Assembly (NCBI GenBank): GCA_038501785.1
Contig: JBAMJR010000097.1
Location: forward strand, 2,681,001 to 2,745,000
Reading direction: 5' to 3'
Length of the DNA: 64,000 nucleotides
Source: Myoxocephalus aenaeus
Taxonomy: Eukaryota; Chordata; Actinopteri; Perciformes; Cottidae
In this document: positions 1 through 40,988 of the stretch, one piece after another
Numbering within the stretch: position 1 is the stretch's first letter
Layout of the letters: every line of letters begins with the position of its first letter
Notes under the pieces: model-generated
What the model saw: only the letters and a program-made list of their open reading frames with translations
What the model was told of the DNA's origin: nothing
Database searches by the model: none
Translations under genes and position numbers: made by a program

Positions 1-1
1 G

Positions 2-30845
<30,844 letters not shown>

Positions 30846-30853
30846 CACCCAAA

Positions 30854-30931
30854 GTAGGTTGGAAGTAACATTTTCTCCATAACCAAGTAATACTTACTCG
30901 TATCTTACCTCTGTCCTCTGTCTCTTTTCAG
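30854..30931 (+). other. possible short 3'-UTR intron of arhgef10
   Basis: Eight bases after the stop codon, AAA|gtaggt resembles a donor, and ctctgtctcttttcag ends at 30931. This would remove a 78-base intron. Because the junction lies so close to the stop, it should not trigger decay. It is inferred only from signals; the message may equally read through. Confidence 0.35.
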
Positions 30932-31591
30932 GTCAAAGCAGAAGTGCTGCACACAACTCTCACGAGGAGATCTGTTGTTACACTTTGGGATCAATCCAAA
31001 CTGAAACGAGAAGGGCGTCGAGCACTCCACGATACTCCCGTGATGTTTCTAATGATGTCTCCTACCATAAAGGAAAAACAAAGGGTTAACATAACCACTC
31101 AATCATGATGCTCGACGGAGCAAACAAGACAAGTCAGAGGCTATACTGTACTTGTCTGAAAACACTGAAAGGTCTTTATTTCCCCCCTCTGCTAAAATTA
31201 GTTGTTGTTGTGTAACACAGCTAACACATTACTGTCCAGTGTTTGTGCCTCACCAGTTGACTGCAGTATTGAAATCAGTGTTGAAAACAAAGGACTTCTT
31301 GAAAGGTGTGTGAGGAAACAATGGGGCTTTGAATCTGTTACATGAAAGTTTTATTCAGATTAGGTTTTGGCGAAGCCAAAGGTCATCTGCCGAGGCCCGA
31401 GTTGCAAATATGAAGTATGACAACTCAGGATTACATGTGTAAGAGTTTTATGGTCATCTTTTGTCCCAGCTTGGTGCCTCTATGCCGTTCTGGTAACAGA
31501 GAAAAAAAGGGATAGAAAAAGAGGAAATATCGATGACTGAATTTGTTTCGGGAAGGCTGGATGAGAATCCCTGGCTGGCCAGGTTTCTATT

Positions 31592-31597
31592 AATAAA
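31592..31597 (+). terminator. AATAAA, probable arhgef10 polyadenylation signal
   Basis: Canonical AATAAA about 750 bases after the arhgef10 stop, in the sequence ttctattAATAAAggcatg, followed by T-rich sequence. It is the first good signal after the stop. Confidence 0.6.
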
Positions 31598-32544
31598 GGC
31601 ATGAAAGTGTTGTCATCACCAGGAGAGTTTTACCCCAATGATTCTTTTTGTCTCACATAAGAATATTTAAAAAAAAAGGAAAAAAAGCTTTATACTTTTG
31701 TCACAATTTGTATGTACTTCTGTGTATTAACAAATACATAAACTGTTTTATTGAGCAACCTTGTCTACTTTCATTTGCATGCAGTTCTGGGAGTTTTAGA
31801 GAGGAATTTCCATCGGAATTTCGTTTTTGTTTCATTGACGTTGATTCACTGTGGCAACTTATCTGCAGCTCAACAAAATGATGGATTGTGGGCCTTTTGA
31901 TGAAGCACCAGTTCCTGACTAACGCGAACATATTTCCGTCATGTTTTAGACGGGGAAAGAGAGAGTGTTAGTGTGCCGATTTTCTCTTGACTCAATCTAA
32001 CCTTGCACTTCTCCTCCACTCGGCCCGTGTGCAGACATCAGTACATGCCGGGACTAGCAATGTGCCCGGGGGGCCGCAGGAGCCGAGCCTGATACGGCTC
32101 TTCTGGGATTTCACTGCTCATTTCTCCTGCCGCCGACAGGAGAGGGCCGAGGCCTTTTCTCTCTTGTTACGCCCACGTCCGCTGTTGCACAACCACGTTT
32201 CACTACATTGTCAGTTATAACAAAACAAGATCGGAGGATTTCAGGTTGGAGTTGTTTCCATGCTACAATCCATGCCATTTTGGGCTTATCCCAAATGTTG
32301 TCTGATTTTGGGTAGTAACGACGCTGACTTGAGCCGAAGATAATATTTAACTTTAACTGAATACTTGCTTGTATTCATTAACTTGGCAACGCCTCAGTCT
32401 CACTGTATCGATCAGGTTATCAGTTTGTCAGGCTGGATGTTTCCATTGGTCCCACATCAAGACCGCTCTTTGTTTTACCTGGCATTAAAACCTGCCTTCT
32501 TATCTCACAGGGCTGATATCTGAAGGCCAGATGTTAAGACCTGA

Positions 32545-32760
32545 AGAATCAGAATCAGAAACCGTTTATTTGCCAGGAATGTTTTCACACAAACGAGGAA
32601 TTTTTTGAGGCGGAAGGTGCATACATTGGACATGGACATGGGACGTAAGACGAGACAAACAACAATCAACAATCAACGAAAACAACAGTGCAATTGGTAT
32701 TAAAATATGTGTAAGATAAGCAAGTGCTCAGTCAACAGATACGTTAAGTACGTTAAGTCT
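32545..32760 (-). mobile_element. LINE/SINE 3'-tail fragment
   Basis: Begins AGAATCAGAATCAGAAACCG, then TTTATTTGCCAGGAATG and CACACAAACGAGGAATTT. This is a wording I recognise from abundant teleost retroposon tails. On this strand TTTATT is the complement of an AATAAA signal, so the source transcript probably ran on the minus strand. Non-coding, truncated. Confidence 0.55.
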
Positions 32761-32924
32761 CGTTAAGTCTCCCCGATGGAGCGGTGATGGACCTTGGATT
32801 AAAAACATCTACTGCTGCCCTGTGAGGTTGTGCTGTTTCTAGTGTAGTTTGACTCTTATCAGCGTAGAAACGCCAACGATTCCAATGTTACTTTCACACT
32901 CGATCTGGTTTCGGTTGTGTTCAA

Positions 32925-33110
32925 GATTCAAGATATTTTTAATGTCATATGCACAGATAACAGACAGTCACTCTGTACAATGAAAAGTTTATTTTGCTGG
33001 GTCCTCCTAACACACAGAAATTACCATTTTAAAAATGTAAAAGATAAATAAAAATAAGGCACAAAATATAGCAATAGTATTGCACAAAAATAAGTTAGGT
33101 CTCTCGTAGG
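32925..33110 (-). mobile_element. LINE 3'-tail fragment
   Basis: TTCAAGATTCAAGATATTTT, TGTCATATGCACAGATAACA, GTACAATGAAAAGTTTATTT and GGGTCCTCCTAACACAC match the pattern of a common fish retroposon tail. Same orientation as the fragment at 32545. Confidence 0.55.
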
Positions 33111-33652
33111 AGTTAAAAAAAAAAAAGAGAAGGAAAGTGTGAGCCATGCTTCCAGAGCATTGTTTGGCTGTTTTGAGGGGAAGATGCAATCACAATGTCC
33201 TTTAGAGATCCATATGATATCATGTCAGTTCTACAGATAGTTTTGATACGCTGTGTCGTGCACAAACAGAAGGAGTGTGCTAATGGAACATCTATTGATG
33301 TCTGAAAAGCGTTGGTGTAATAATACAATTCCTTTGCGTCTAGTGTTTGATTTCATTATAATGTGCAGCAGTATCACTGTAACGACTGAGTTGTGTGTTA
33401 TATGCTACAACAACCCCAAAATAGTGTGACCCCTTTATGTGAAATGATGCTTATGAATGGGTAACATTTTTTGGGGGATAAAATGAGTTGTGTCTGATAT
33501 ATATATGCATCTATACGTGGTACCCAGGACAGGGATGATACTTAGGATGGCACAACAGATGGAGCCTCGTGCGCCTGCTGTTGAGAGTGGGGTTAATACC
33601 GACTGAATGGGCGTGGTTTTGCTCAATGATGACCGCCTCACTGTAATCAACT

Positions 33653-33700
33653 GTACACACACACACACACACACACATGCACACGCACGCACACAACATA
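33653..33700. repeat. (CA)n microsatellite upstream of kbtbd11
   Basis: About 13 CA units followed by imperfect ACGC/ACAC repeats. Confidence 0.95.
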
Positions 33701-34091
33701 GACAACAAAATGCACAGCCCTGGCAGGTCCGAGTCCGACAGCTAGAGCCTCTGCTGCCCACGCTGGACAGCTCCCGCTTCCTGGAAGGGACGACGCGTCC
33801 CCCACCTCCACGGAGAGGAAACCAGTCGGTCTGATCGTCCCTCTCTCTCTGCCACTGAACCCCGGGAGGGGGGAGCTTGCAGTGCAGGGGCGGATCGGAT
33901 GAGAACAGCAGCTGAGAGGTGTCGGGGAATCGGATGGGAAACACCGGCCGGATTCTGATCGGGTGGGACGTGAACTCGCGTTGGCGAGCTCAGCCTGGCT
34001 GCTTCCTCGGGATCGCGACCGCCTTACGTAACTGAGCTTTGTGCTGGACTGGCGACGGGAAGCTGCCGGTGCCGAGCTGCTTATATCGCAG
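33700..34091 (+). promoter_or_regulatory. kbtbd11 promoter and non-coding exon 1 (approximate)
   Basis: A GC- and CpG-rich block that ends in a good donor, CGCAG|gtaggt (exon end 34091). It includes a perfect PAR-bZIP/C-EBP-type site TTACGTAA at 34024-34031. No convincing TATA box at the expected place, so a CpG-type promoter is likely. The start of transcription cannot be fixed from the sequence. Confidence 0.55.
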
Positions 34092-34679
34092 GTAGGTCGG
34101 TTAATGGAACGTTAATCTGTTTTTGCGCACGCTCATTTGATTAATACGAGGTTGAGGAGAATGAGGCTACTTCTGCTCCTTCTTGATTTCACCCGCTGTT
34201 TTTTTCGGTGTTTGTCTGATGCCACCGGGGAGCGCGTCGGGAGAGAGAGAGACTGGAGTTGTGGTGTGATTACAAACGCCCTTTCTCAGTCATATTGGAG
34301 ATTAATCCCTCCATCGGCGCAACACCATTTGCGCATGCGCTCTGAACGCCTCCAGATTACCACCACAAATAATGGGGCAGCCCGGGTGATTATTGCAGTC
34401 TACAGCCTCAAGAAGCTGCATGTGTCTTTGTTTGAACAGTATCTGCTGCATGTTGGAGCTCAGTGACGCGTTAATGAAGGAGTGTGATGCGCAGCAGAGC
34501 TGGGAAAGGCAGCACAAAGTTTTCCTTCCAATTCCAAGGTTTCCAATCTGTTTGTTTTTGGAGAAAGGGCGCCCCATAGAGAATAAAGGAGCCTTTGCAG
34601 CTTCATTGCTTCTTTTTTTTTTTTTACTTCCTCCATTGCTCGTGGTTGAATCCCCTCCTTGTTTTCTCCCCTCTTGCAG
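34092..34679 (+). other. kbtbd11 5'-UTR intron
   Basis: Donor gtaggt at 34092 and acceptor ctcccctcttgcag ending at 34679, 588 bases. A perfect NRF-1-type palindrome TGCGCATGCGC lies at 34330-34340, and a T-run at about 34614-34625 precedes the acceptor. Confidence 0.65.
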
Positions 34680-34698
34680 GTAAGCGGAGAGGAGCGGC

Positions 34699-34734
34699 AT
34701 GATCGGTGAAGGCGCTGTCTTCCATCACAAGTGA
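34699..34734 (+). promoter_or_regulatory. upstream ORF in the kbtbd11 leader (11 codons)
   Basis: ATG at 34699 reads MIGEGAVFHHK and stops at 34732-34734, 12 bases before the main ATG. It lies in exon 2, so it should be present in the spliced message. Its close stop would leave re-initiation or leaky scanning as routes to the main frame. Confidence 0.5.
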
Positions 34735-34746
34735 GTGCGCGTCGAG

Positions 34747-36558
34747 ATGGACGAGGGTCGCAGGCAGGATGGAGGGGCTGTCACTGTGGAGGCTGACGTC
34801 ATCCTCCACGCCGTGAACCCTGACCTTGTCAACGATGGGAATGTATGTCCAGGTTACGTCCAAGGATTCCAGTTAGACGACCCGGATTGTAGCCCCCCTC
34901 CGGTGTTTGAGAGGGAATACCTGCTGGACGGCATGCCGATGGAGAACAACCACGTGGACCTCCAGAAAGGTGACGTCTCGTGCGTCTCGAGAGCGCATCA
35001 GCGTCATCTCTCCAATGATAACGGAGGACCGCGACAAAACTGTGCGAGAAGCGACATCCACAATGGCGCCAGGTCTAAAGTGGGTTCCCCAGCTTGCCTG
35101 CCTGGCCAAGCATCGGACCTCCAGCACAGGGACAGCAGCCAGGAAGCCGGAAATACCGAGGCCCAAAAAGAGACCGATTTAGTCATCGAAGTCGGCGGGC
35201 AGAGGATCGACGCTCACAAGGCCGTCCTGGCGGAGAAGAGCGACTACTTCAAAGCGCGGCTGTCGCGCGACATCCTGAAAGTGAAGGGAGTGAGCTACAA
35301 GACCATGTCTACATTAATCGACTATGTTTACACTTCTCAGATGAATGTTTGCAAGGGCAATGTCGTGGAAGTCATCACGGGGGCGAAAATCCTCCAGATC
35401 CCCTGCGCCGTCCAGGCGGCCATGGACTCCATGACGGAACAAATCACCGCGGAGAACTGCTACGAGATCCTGACCATCGCCAAGAAGCAGCGGCTCAGCG
35501 AGCTGAAGGAGACCGCCTACGGCTTCATGAGCGACAACTTCCTCCAGGTCCTCAAAGACCCCGCTGCGTACGGGCGCCTGAACGGATCGGAGCGGGATCT
35601 AATCCTGAAGAAGCGCATGGAGGGGAGGAAGACTCTGATGGTGGCGGAGATCAACGACGTGTTCGACCGCGTCGGGAGCCGGCCGCCGAGCCGCTGCGGC
35701 AGCCGGCCGCAGAGCCCGTTGTCGGTCGGGTCTTTGGAGGAGAGTCACATGATTCACTCCTTCAACGAAACTGCGAATGACTGGAGACCTTTAACGGCGA
35801 TGCCTGAGGACATAAACACGAAAGGGTGCGGGATCTGCACCATGTATAACTACCTGTTTGTGGCAGGGGGGATCAAGGGCTACGGGGACCAGGGCAAGGT
35901 CTCAGACAAGGTCTTCTGTTACAACCCCATCACCAACCGCTGGGCTGAAGTCCGGCCCCTGACCCAGGCCCGTGCCCAGCTGAAGCTCGTGTCCATGGAC
36001 GGCTACTTGTACGCCATTGGAGGGGAATGCTTGTTCACAGTGGAAAAATACGACCCTCGCATGGACCGCTGGACGGCGGTGGCCCCCTTGCCCAAGGGGG
36101 CCTTCGCGGTGGCCCACGAGGCCACGACCTGCAGCGGAGAACTCTACGTTTCGGGAGGCTCCCTCTTCTACCGCCTTCTGAGGTACGACACCAAGCGGGA
36201 CGAGTGGCAGGAGTGCCCCTACAACAACAGCAGGAAGAAGTCCGCCGACATGGTGGCGTTCAAAAGCTTCATCTACCGCTTCGACGTCAACCGCGAGCAG
36301 GGCATCACCGTGTTCAAGTACAACAGCATCGTGAAGATGTGGCACGACTGCGCGTCGCAGAGGCTCGGCAGCCATCTGCCCTTCAGGTGCGCCGTGATCG
36401 GGAACTGCATCTACTGTGTGAACAAAAGCCAGACGCTGCAGTTCGTGGTGGAGGAGGAGAGCGCCTACTTTGTGGAGGAGGCGCTGAGGGCGCCTCTGGA
36501 GGCCAAGGGTGTCCTTTTTCCTTTTGTTCTCACTTTGCCTGAAAAGAAATTGACATAG
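34747..36558 (+). CDS. kbtbd11: Kelch repeat and BTB domain-containing protein 11
   Basis: A single coding exon of 603 codons. The start ATG has G at -3 and +4; an in-frame GTG at 34735 is not expected to initiate. The N-terminal ~140 residues are polar and poorly conserved. The BTB domain follows (~140-245: DLVIEVGGQRIDAHKAVLAE, YFKARLSRDILKVKGVSY). A BACK-like region comes next (~245-330: ENCYEILTIAKKQRLSELKE, YGFMSDNFLQVL). The kelch propeller runs from ~336 (YNYLFVAGG, YLYAIGGECLFTVEKYDPR, GAFAVAHEATTC, LYVSGGSLFYRLLRYD, IYRFDV, CIYCVNKSQTLQF), ending FVLTLPEKKLT. Length and layout match human KBTBD11 (about 620 residues). Known of the family: kelch/BTB proteins recruit substrates to CUL3 ubiquitin ligase, and KBTBD11 has been reported as such in osteoclast control. 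A GT microsatellite begins inside the stop codon. The downstream neighbour of arhgef10 in human is also KBTBD11. Confidence 0.97.
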   Translation: MDEGRRQDGGAVTVEADVILHAVNPDLVNDGNVCPGYVQGFQLDDPDCSPPPVFEREYLLDGMPMENNHVDLQKGDVSCVSRAHQRHLSNDNGGPRQNCARSDIHNGARSKVGSPACLPGQASDLQHRDSSQEAGNTEAQKETDLVIEVGGQRIDAHKAVLAEKSDYFKARLSRDILKVKGVSYKTMSTLIDYVYTSQMNVCKGNVVEVITGAKILQIPCAVQAAMDSMTEQITAENCYEILTIAKKQRLSELKETAYGFMSDNFLQVLKDPAAYGRLNGSERDLILKKRMEGRKTLMVAEINDVFDRVGSRPPSRCGSRPQSPLSVGSLEESHMIHSFNETANDWRPLTAMPEDINTKGCGICTMYNYLFVAGGIKGYGDQGKVSDKVFCYNPITNRWAEVRPLTQARAQLKLVSMDGYLYAIGGECLFTVEKYDPRMDRWTAVAPLPKGAFAVAHEATTCSGELYVSGGSLFYRLLRYDTKRDEWQECPYNNSRKKSADMVAFKSFIYRFDVNREQGITVFKYNSIVKMWHDCASQRLGSHLPFRCAVIGNCIYCVNKSQTLQFVVEEESAYFVEEALRAPLEAKGVLFPFVLTLPEKKLT

Positions 36559-36562
36559 TGTG

Positions 36563-36630
<68 letters not shown>

Positions 36631-36647
36631 TGTGCGTGTGTGTGTGT
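36557..36647. repeat. (GT)n microsatellite abutting the kbtbd11 stop codon
   Basis: About 45 GT/GC-interrupted units beginning with the last bases of TAG. The start of the kbtbd11 3' UTR is therefore a simple repeat. Confidence 0.97.
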
Positions 36648-36660
36648 TCCAGAACAACAA

Positions 36661-36666
36661 AATAAA
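36661..36666 (+). terminator. AATAAA, possible proximal kbtbd11 polyadenylation signal
   Basis: AATAAA about 100 bases after the stop, immediately past the GT tract. Confidence 0.4.
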
Positions 36667-38585
36667 TGTGTAACAGCGAAACTGGAATAAGCAGAAGACC
36701 TTATATACATTCTTCAATGTCAGCTTTCTATCTCAGTGTCTCATCGCCTGCTTGCAATGGAATGTGTGTATTTGCATGGCAATGTAATGTGTCTGCAGGG
36801 TTAAGCCTTAAAAAGTTGGATAAATGCAACAATAATTGTATCTGACTGTAGATAATGACATGATGACAGTGACTGTAGGTTAGTTTGTGTATTCCCCGTG
36901 TTATGGTTTGGTTTTTTGTGCACTTTTTTTTAGTTTGAATCGATTTTATTGAGAACATATTAACTAGTCGACTGGTGACAAGTGTTTAGATGGAAGTTGT
37001 ATAAAAAGAAGAGTGGAAGCGGTCGCAGTGCGCCTTATGAACGATGCGACACAGGTTCTATGCAAATGAGACAGAGTAGACAGGTGGGTCTGCTGTGATG
37101 CTATTTAATAGTTACTAGAATGGGAATCTGACTTGGAAGGAAGAAAATAATTCTTCAATCTAAGGCTGCAACTAATGATTATTTTTAGTATTTGTTTGTG
37201 ATTAATCGATTTATATTGTTTGGTCAACAAAATGTCAGATATTAAATCAAACAATACATTTTGTAATTTCCCACACCCCAAGGGGATTCATTTGAGTGTC
37301 TTGTTTTATACAACCAACAGTCCCACCCAAAGATATTTGGTGCATTATTATATATTATTAGAGAGAGCCTTAGATCCTCACATTTGAGAAACTGAAAACA
37401 GCAAATGATTACTATTTTTTTCCTTGAAAGAATATTCAAAAGTAGTTTCAGATTATTGAATAAATCAATTGATCGATGAGTCATTGCAGCTCTTCCTCCA
37501 ACCCTGGTCAAATTATAATCAGTTAAAGGGTAACTGTATCAGTCGTACACCTCACAGCTATTCCCTTTGCAAAACGTTTACCTTTTTTCATTCAAGGGGC
37601 CTTATCAGGCCAAGCTAGTTTTGATTTTTAACTACCATTTAACTATCAAGTATCTCCAAGAAGCTAAAAACAAGAAATATTAAACAAGATGCTTCAGTCT
37701 TAAAAAATAAAATAAAATTGGAAACTGAACTTTGAATTTTAAAAGTATGTGTATTTACTTTTACATTCAGAACATGCAATTCTGCCTAGAGTGCATACTC
37801 TACTCACAGGTGTCACAGGTCCTACATTTAGCACACTTGCCAAAGATAAATAATTATCAAAACTGACAAAGACTTTTGCATCTTTTGGGGATTAACTTCC
37901 TGATGAAAAGCGCTCCACTGACAGCACCAGAGTAAATACATCTAAAGCAATAGGTGGTTTTCTAAAAGGAAGGGCATCACATTTGCTGCTAATAGGCACT
38001 TTCTGGGAAGTTGAGGGAAAGTAATCCATTTATAATAAATAAAGATGCATTTCTTGTATGTCTTTCCCTGTAAGTGTTTAAGGAAACAGCAACAGACCCA
38101 TGTTCAAGTGCTAGCAGGTTTCTGCTCTTTAGGTCAAAGGTCAAATCCAACACTACAGTGCTGGAACATGGTCAGGGTCATGGCCCTCACTGCGTCCACA
38201 CACAAGACATCTTTCTGTCATGACCCTAACAAACCATTTTCTTTTTGCACATTAATAAAACATTTTGTCTAAACTTTCTTTATTTTAGACATTTCACAGT
38301 ATTTGTTTCACAGTTGAATGGAAGCTCACGGTGATACGCTCTTGGAACAAATTGCTTTTGATAACTCTTTTAGGAATGTCTCCATGCAGTGTCAATGTGA
38401 CGAAGACAAAATGGATGTGGTTTTGATATTTCGCTGGCTGGCATCTGTATTTTTGTGATATTTCTTTTTAATGGATTTGCTGCTGTGATGGACCGTAAAG
38501 TGATGCAATGTTAGGCTTCCTGCTATGGAGTGGGCTAACTAATTAGCTGTTGGATAATGTATATCAGTCAGAACTAAGTGCTTCA
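36667..38585 (+). other. probable kbtbd11 3' UTR / downstream region
   Basis: AT-rich, no coding signal. A MITE copy sits at 37162-37493. The best distal poly(A) signal is at 38586, so a 2-kb 3' UTR is plausible but unproven. Confidence 0.45.
37162..37493 (-). mobile_element. inverted-repeat MITE copy (percomorph type)
   Basis: The left end AAGGCTGCAACTAATGATTA and right end TCATTGCAGCTCT are imperfect terminal inverted repeats. Internal phrases (GATTAATCGATT, TTGGTCAACAAAATGTCAGA, GTCTTGTTTTATACAACC, AAGATATTTGG, CACATTTGAGAAACTG) match a very common teleost element I recognise. Non-coding. A second copy in the opposite orientation is at about 50356-50785. Confidence 0.75.
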
Positions 38586-38591
38586 AATAAA
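38586..38591 (+). terminator. AATAAA, probable distal kbtbd11 polyadenylation signal
   Basis: AATAAAATATTTTGTGTCTG with GT/T-rich sequence downstream (CTGTTTTTCTGAATGTGTC), the usual layout of a cleavage site. Confidence 0.5.
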
Positions 38592-38680
38592 ATATTTTGT
38601 GTCTGAAAATAATCTGTTTTTCTGAATGTGTCTTTACGTGGTGAGGAAATGCTGCATTAAAAAAAGAAATCTGAAACAGC

Positions 38681-38695
38681 GCTGCCATCTAGTGG
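38681..38695 (-). promoter_or_regulatory. CTCF-like motif (minus strand)
   Basis: GCTGCCATCTAGTGG, whose complement CCACTAGATGGCAGC fits the vertebrate CTCF core exactly. It lies about 90 bases after the probable kbtbd11 poly(A) signal. Confidence 0.55.
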
Positions 38696-40974
38696 ATACT
38701 GACTGTAATGACACCCAGTGAGCACTAGCTCATGCCCAACAAAACATTTAAGAACTTGGTGGCTTCACTTTTCGAATACATGGAGAGTAATTGTCTTAAT
38801 ATTTATAGTATCACTTCAAGGGGAATTCCATGATAGTAAGCTCTACGAGTTTAAGGAAATGTGAACATCCTTATGATAAATCCAACTTTTTATAATTATT
38901 TGATTTCATCCCAGCTATGAGTGTATTCACATGATGACGGAGCTCTTAATTATGAGCATGCATCATGAAAAAGTCTACTACTGTATATGTGACGAAATTA
39001 AATGCTGATGGACGCCCACATCGACCACCTTCATTTTAAAATGTCATTACTAATTGTTATTGTAAACCGTTATGACTTATTCACTTGGTAATTATGTTTT
39101 CATAAATCACATGTATAATGATCAAAATGATGGGATAGTATGACTAAATATGACTACTTTCTCAAACGTTCCTTATAATTATGATATTATTATTTCAGAG
39201 TGAGATACTCATAGCTCATTGCACAATAAACGCATGTGTCTTTGTTTATCCTGACCATCCTGTCATTTAAGAGTTTAACTGCACCAAATGCGCAGGAAAA
39301 AGTATTAATGCAACACTAAACTCGTGTCACTGGAGGGTGTAATCAGGGTATCAGGTAGTCTGGAGAAAGGGCTAATAAGTAATAGTAAAACACAATATGA
39401 TAAAAGTAATGCAATAGAACCTCACAATAGACGACGGTGTAAGCGGCTGTGTGATATCTGCTGCATTGACTCTATATTACGTCTGTATTCAAAAAGACAG
39501 AAACGAGCAGTTTTGTGGACAGCTGTGTTGAACAGAGTTGTGTGTTGTTATCCCAAGACAGTGTTGTTAGAATCAGGCACACAGTGACTTTCGTTTTTCT
39601 CTCCCTGCATCCATTAGAGGATTAAATAAGATAACAGTTTTTTTTAAGCGAGACATTGTAACCTTTGCTAAACAGCAGACAATGTGGCCCAAAGTGTACA
39701 TTACAGGATAATGGCAGATCATATATTTCTTCATTTCCCAATATTCTCTTGATTCTCTCTGGGTCAGTTGCTTTAAAGACATCATCATTGTGTGACCTGA
39801 CTGAGCGAGATGGGGCCACAAGAAAGAATCAACATGCCTTCTTGGTGAGTTTACTTCTTGTTTTACTTTTGGGGGGAAATAATACCATTTGTTACATGAT
39901 AGACCATGGTGCAACAGTAGTGTTGCTTTAAAATCACTTTTACACCAACTTTGTTACTCATTAATGAAAAAAAGAATTTGCCAATGTGAAAACTTAGAAG
40001 AAAAACCAGAGGAAGTGATCTGTTTATGCTTTAAGTCAAGTGTTTGAGATGTATCCCTTTATTGTGCAAGTAACCATGTATGGTAATTTTCGTCACAAAG
40101 TATTTCAATGAGTGCCCGATAAAGGGCTACTATACTTTTAAAACCACAAAAGGTTCACAATTTGTTTAAATGTATATTTAAATGTACATGTCAGTTCCCT
40201 ATGGGTTACAGTATACCTATTGTTTGAAATAAGTCAAGTTAACCCTTTTCCTTTCCATGAAATTCAACTCCTCTTTAGATATTGCCTTATAATCGGCAGC
40301 CCAAATCCCAAACTTAGGACAATATTGCTAATAAAGCCTCACTCAGAATTAAAAGTATTCAATGATCCAGATGATCAGTGCAGTCTAGCCAATCACTTCA
40401 TGTAAAGTGGCTATATTGTTTTCATGTAACAGACACTATTTGTCTAATACAGTGAACATACAGACATTTGCTTTGGAGGCAGTAGTGCATTTTAATGAAC
40501 AATGAGGAAGTATTAAAGGGTGGATTTTTTTTTTTTATGAACATTACATACAGTGTAGTGCCCTACTAGTAAGTACATGCCAATATAGTGAGACTGCTCT
40601 CCTGCTAGACGGCCAAGATGCATGTTAAAATGTTGTTGTATTTTCAAAACTCTATAGTACAATCAAAAACAATATTAAAAAAAGAAAAATAATATGTAAT
40701 TGACATATGGAGTGTGAACTTTTTAGGGAGACTTCTCAGTGTGTAAAGCTGTTTTGTTGTTAACCTACACAAATAGTGCGCAAATAAATGAATACATTTA
40801 GTCATTGATTTAGTGACTAATTTAATGACACGTCACCACAAACTACAGCCTAAAAATGACCATCAATTTAATATTTGCTTCACAACGGGACACTTTATTC
40901 CAGAGGTGGCATATTGAGTTGGTTTACATTGAACAGTTGTAGCTTCTCTTATTTCCCACTGTGTTCCCGTCTCA
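38696..40974. other. region downstream of kbtbd11
   Basis: AT-rich sequence between the two CTCF-like motifs. Its only notable item is the candidate exon at 39768-39844. Confidence 0.7.
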
Positions 40975-40988
40975 CCACTGGAGGGCAG
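40975..40988 (+). promoter_or_regulatory. CTCF-like motif (plus strand)
   Basis: CCACTGGAGGGCAG fits the CTCF core with one mismatch at the sixth position. It faces away from the motif at 38681-38695. Confidence 0.4.

Larger units (their letters stand above)
31598..33650. other. arhgef10-kbtbd11 intergenic region
   Basis: About 2 kb containing two LINE-tail-like fragments (32545-32760, 32925-33110), and otherwise AT-rich sequence without recognised features. Confidence 0.8.

Noticed and set aside
34735..34746. Upstream GTG as kbtbd11 start, adding four residues
   Set aside because: Vertebrate initiation at GTG is unlikely when an ATG in good context follows 12 bases later.
35902..36717. 271-codon minus-strand frame and the 35094-35780 plus-strand alternative frame
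   Set aside because: Both overlap the kbtbd11 coding exon in other frames; high GC content removes stops. The BTB/kelch frame is clearly the real one.
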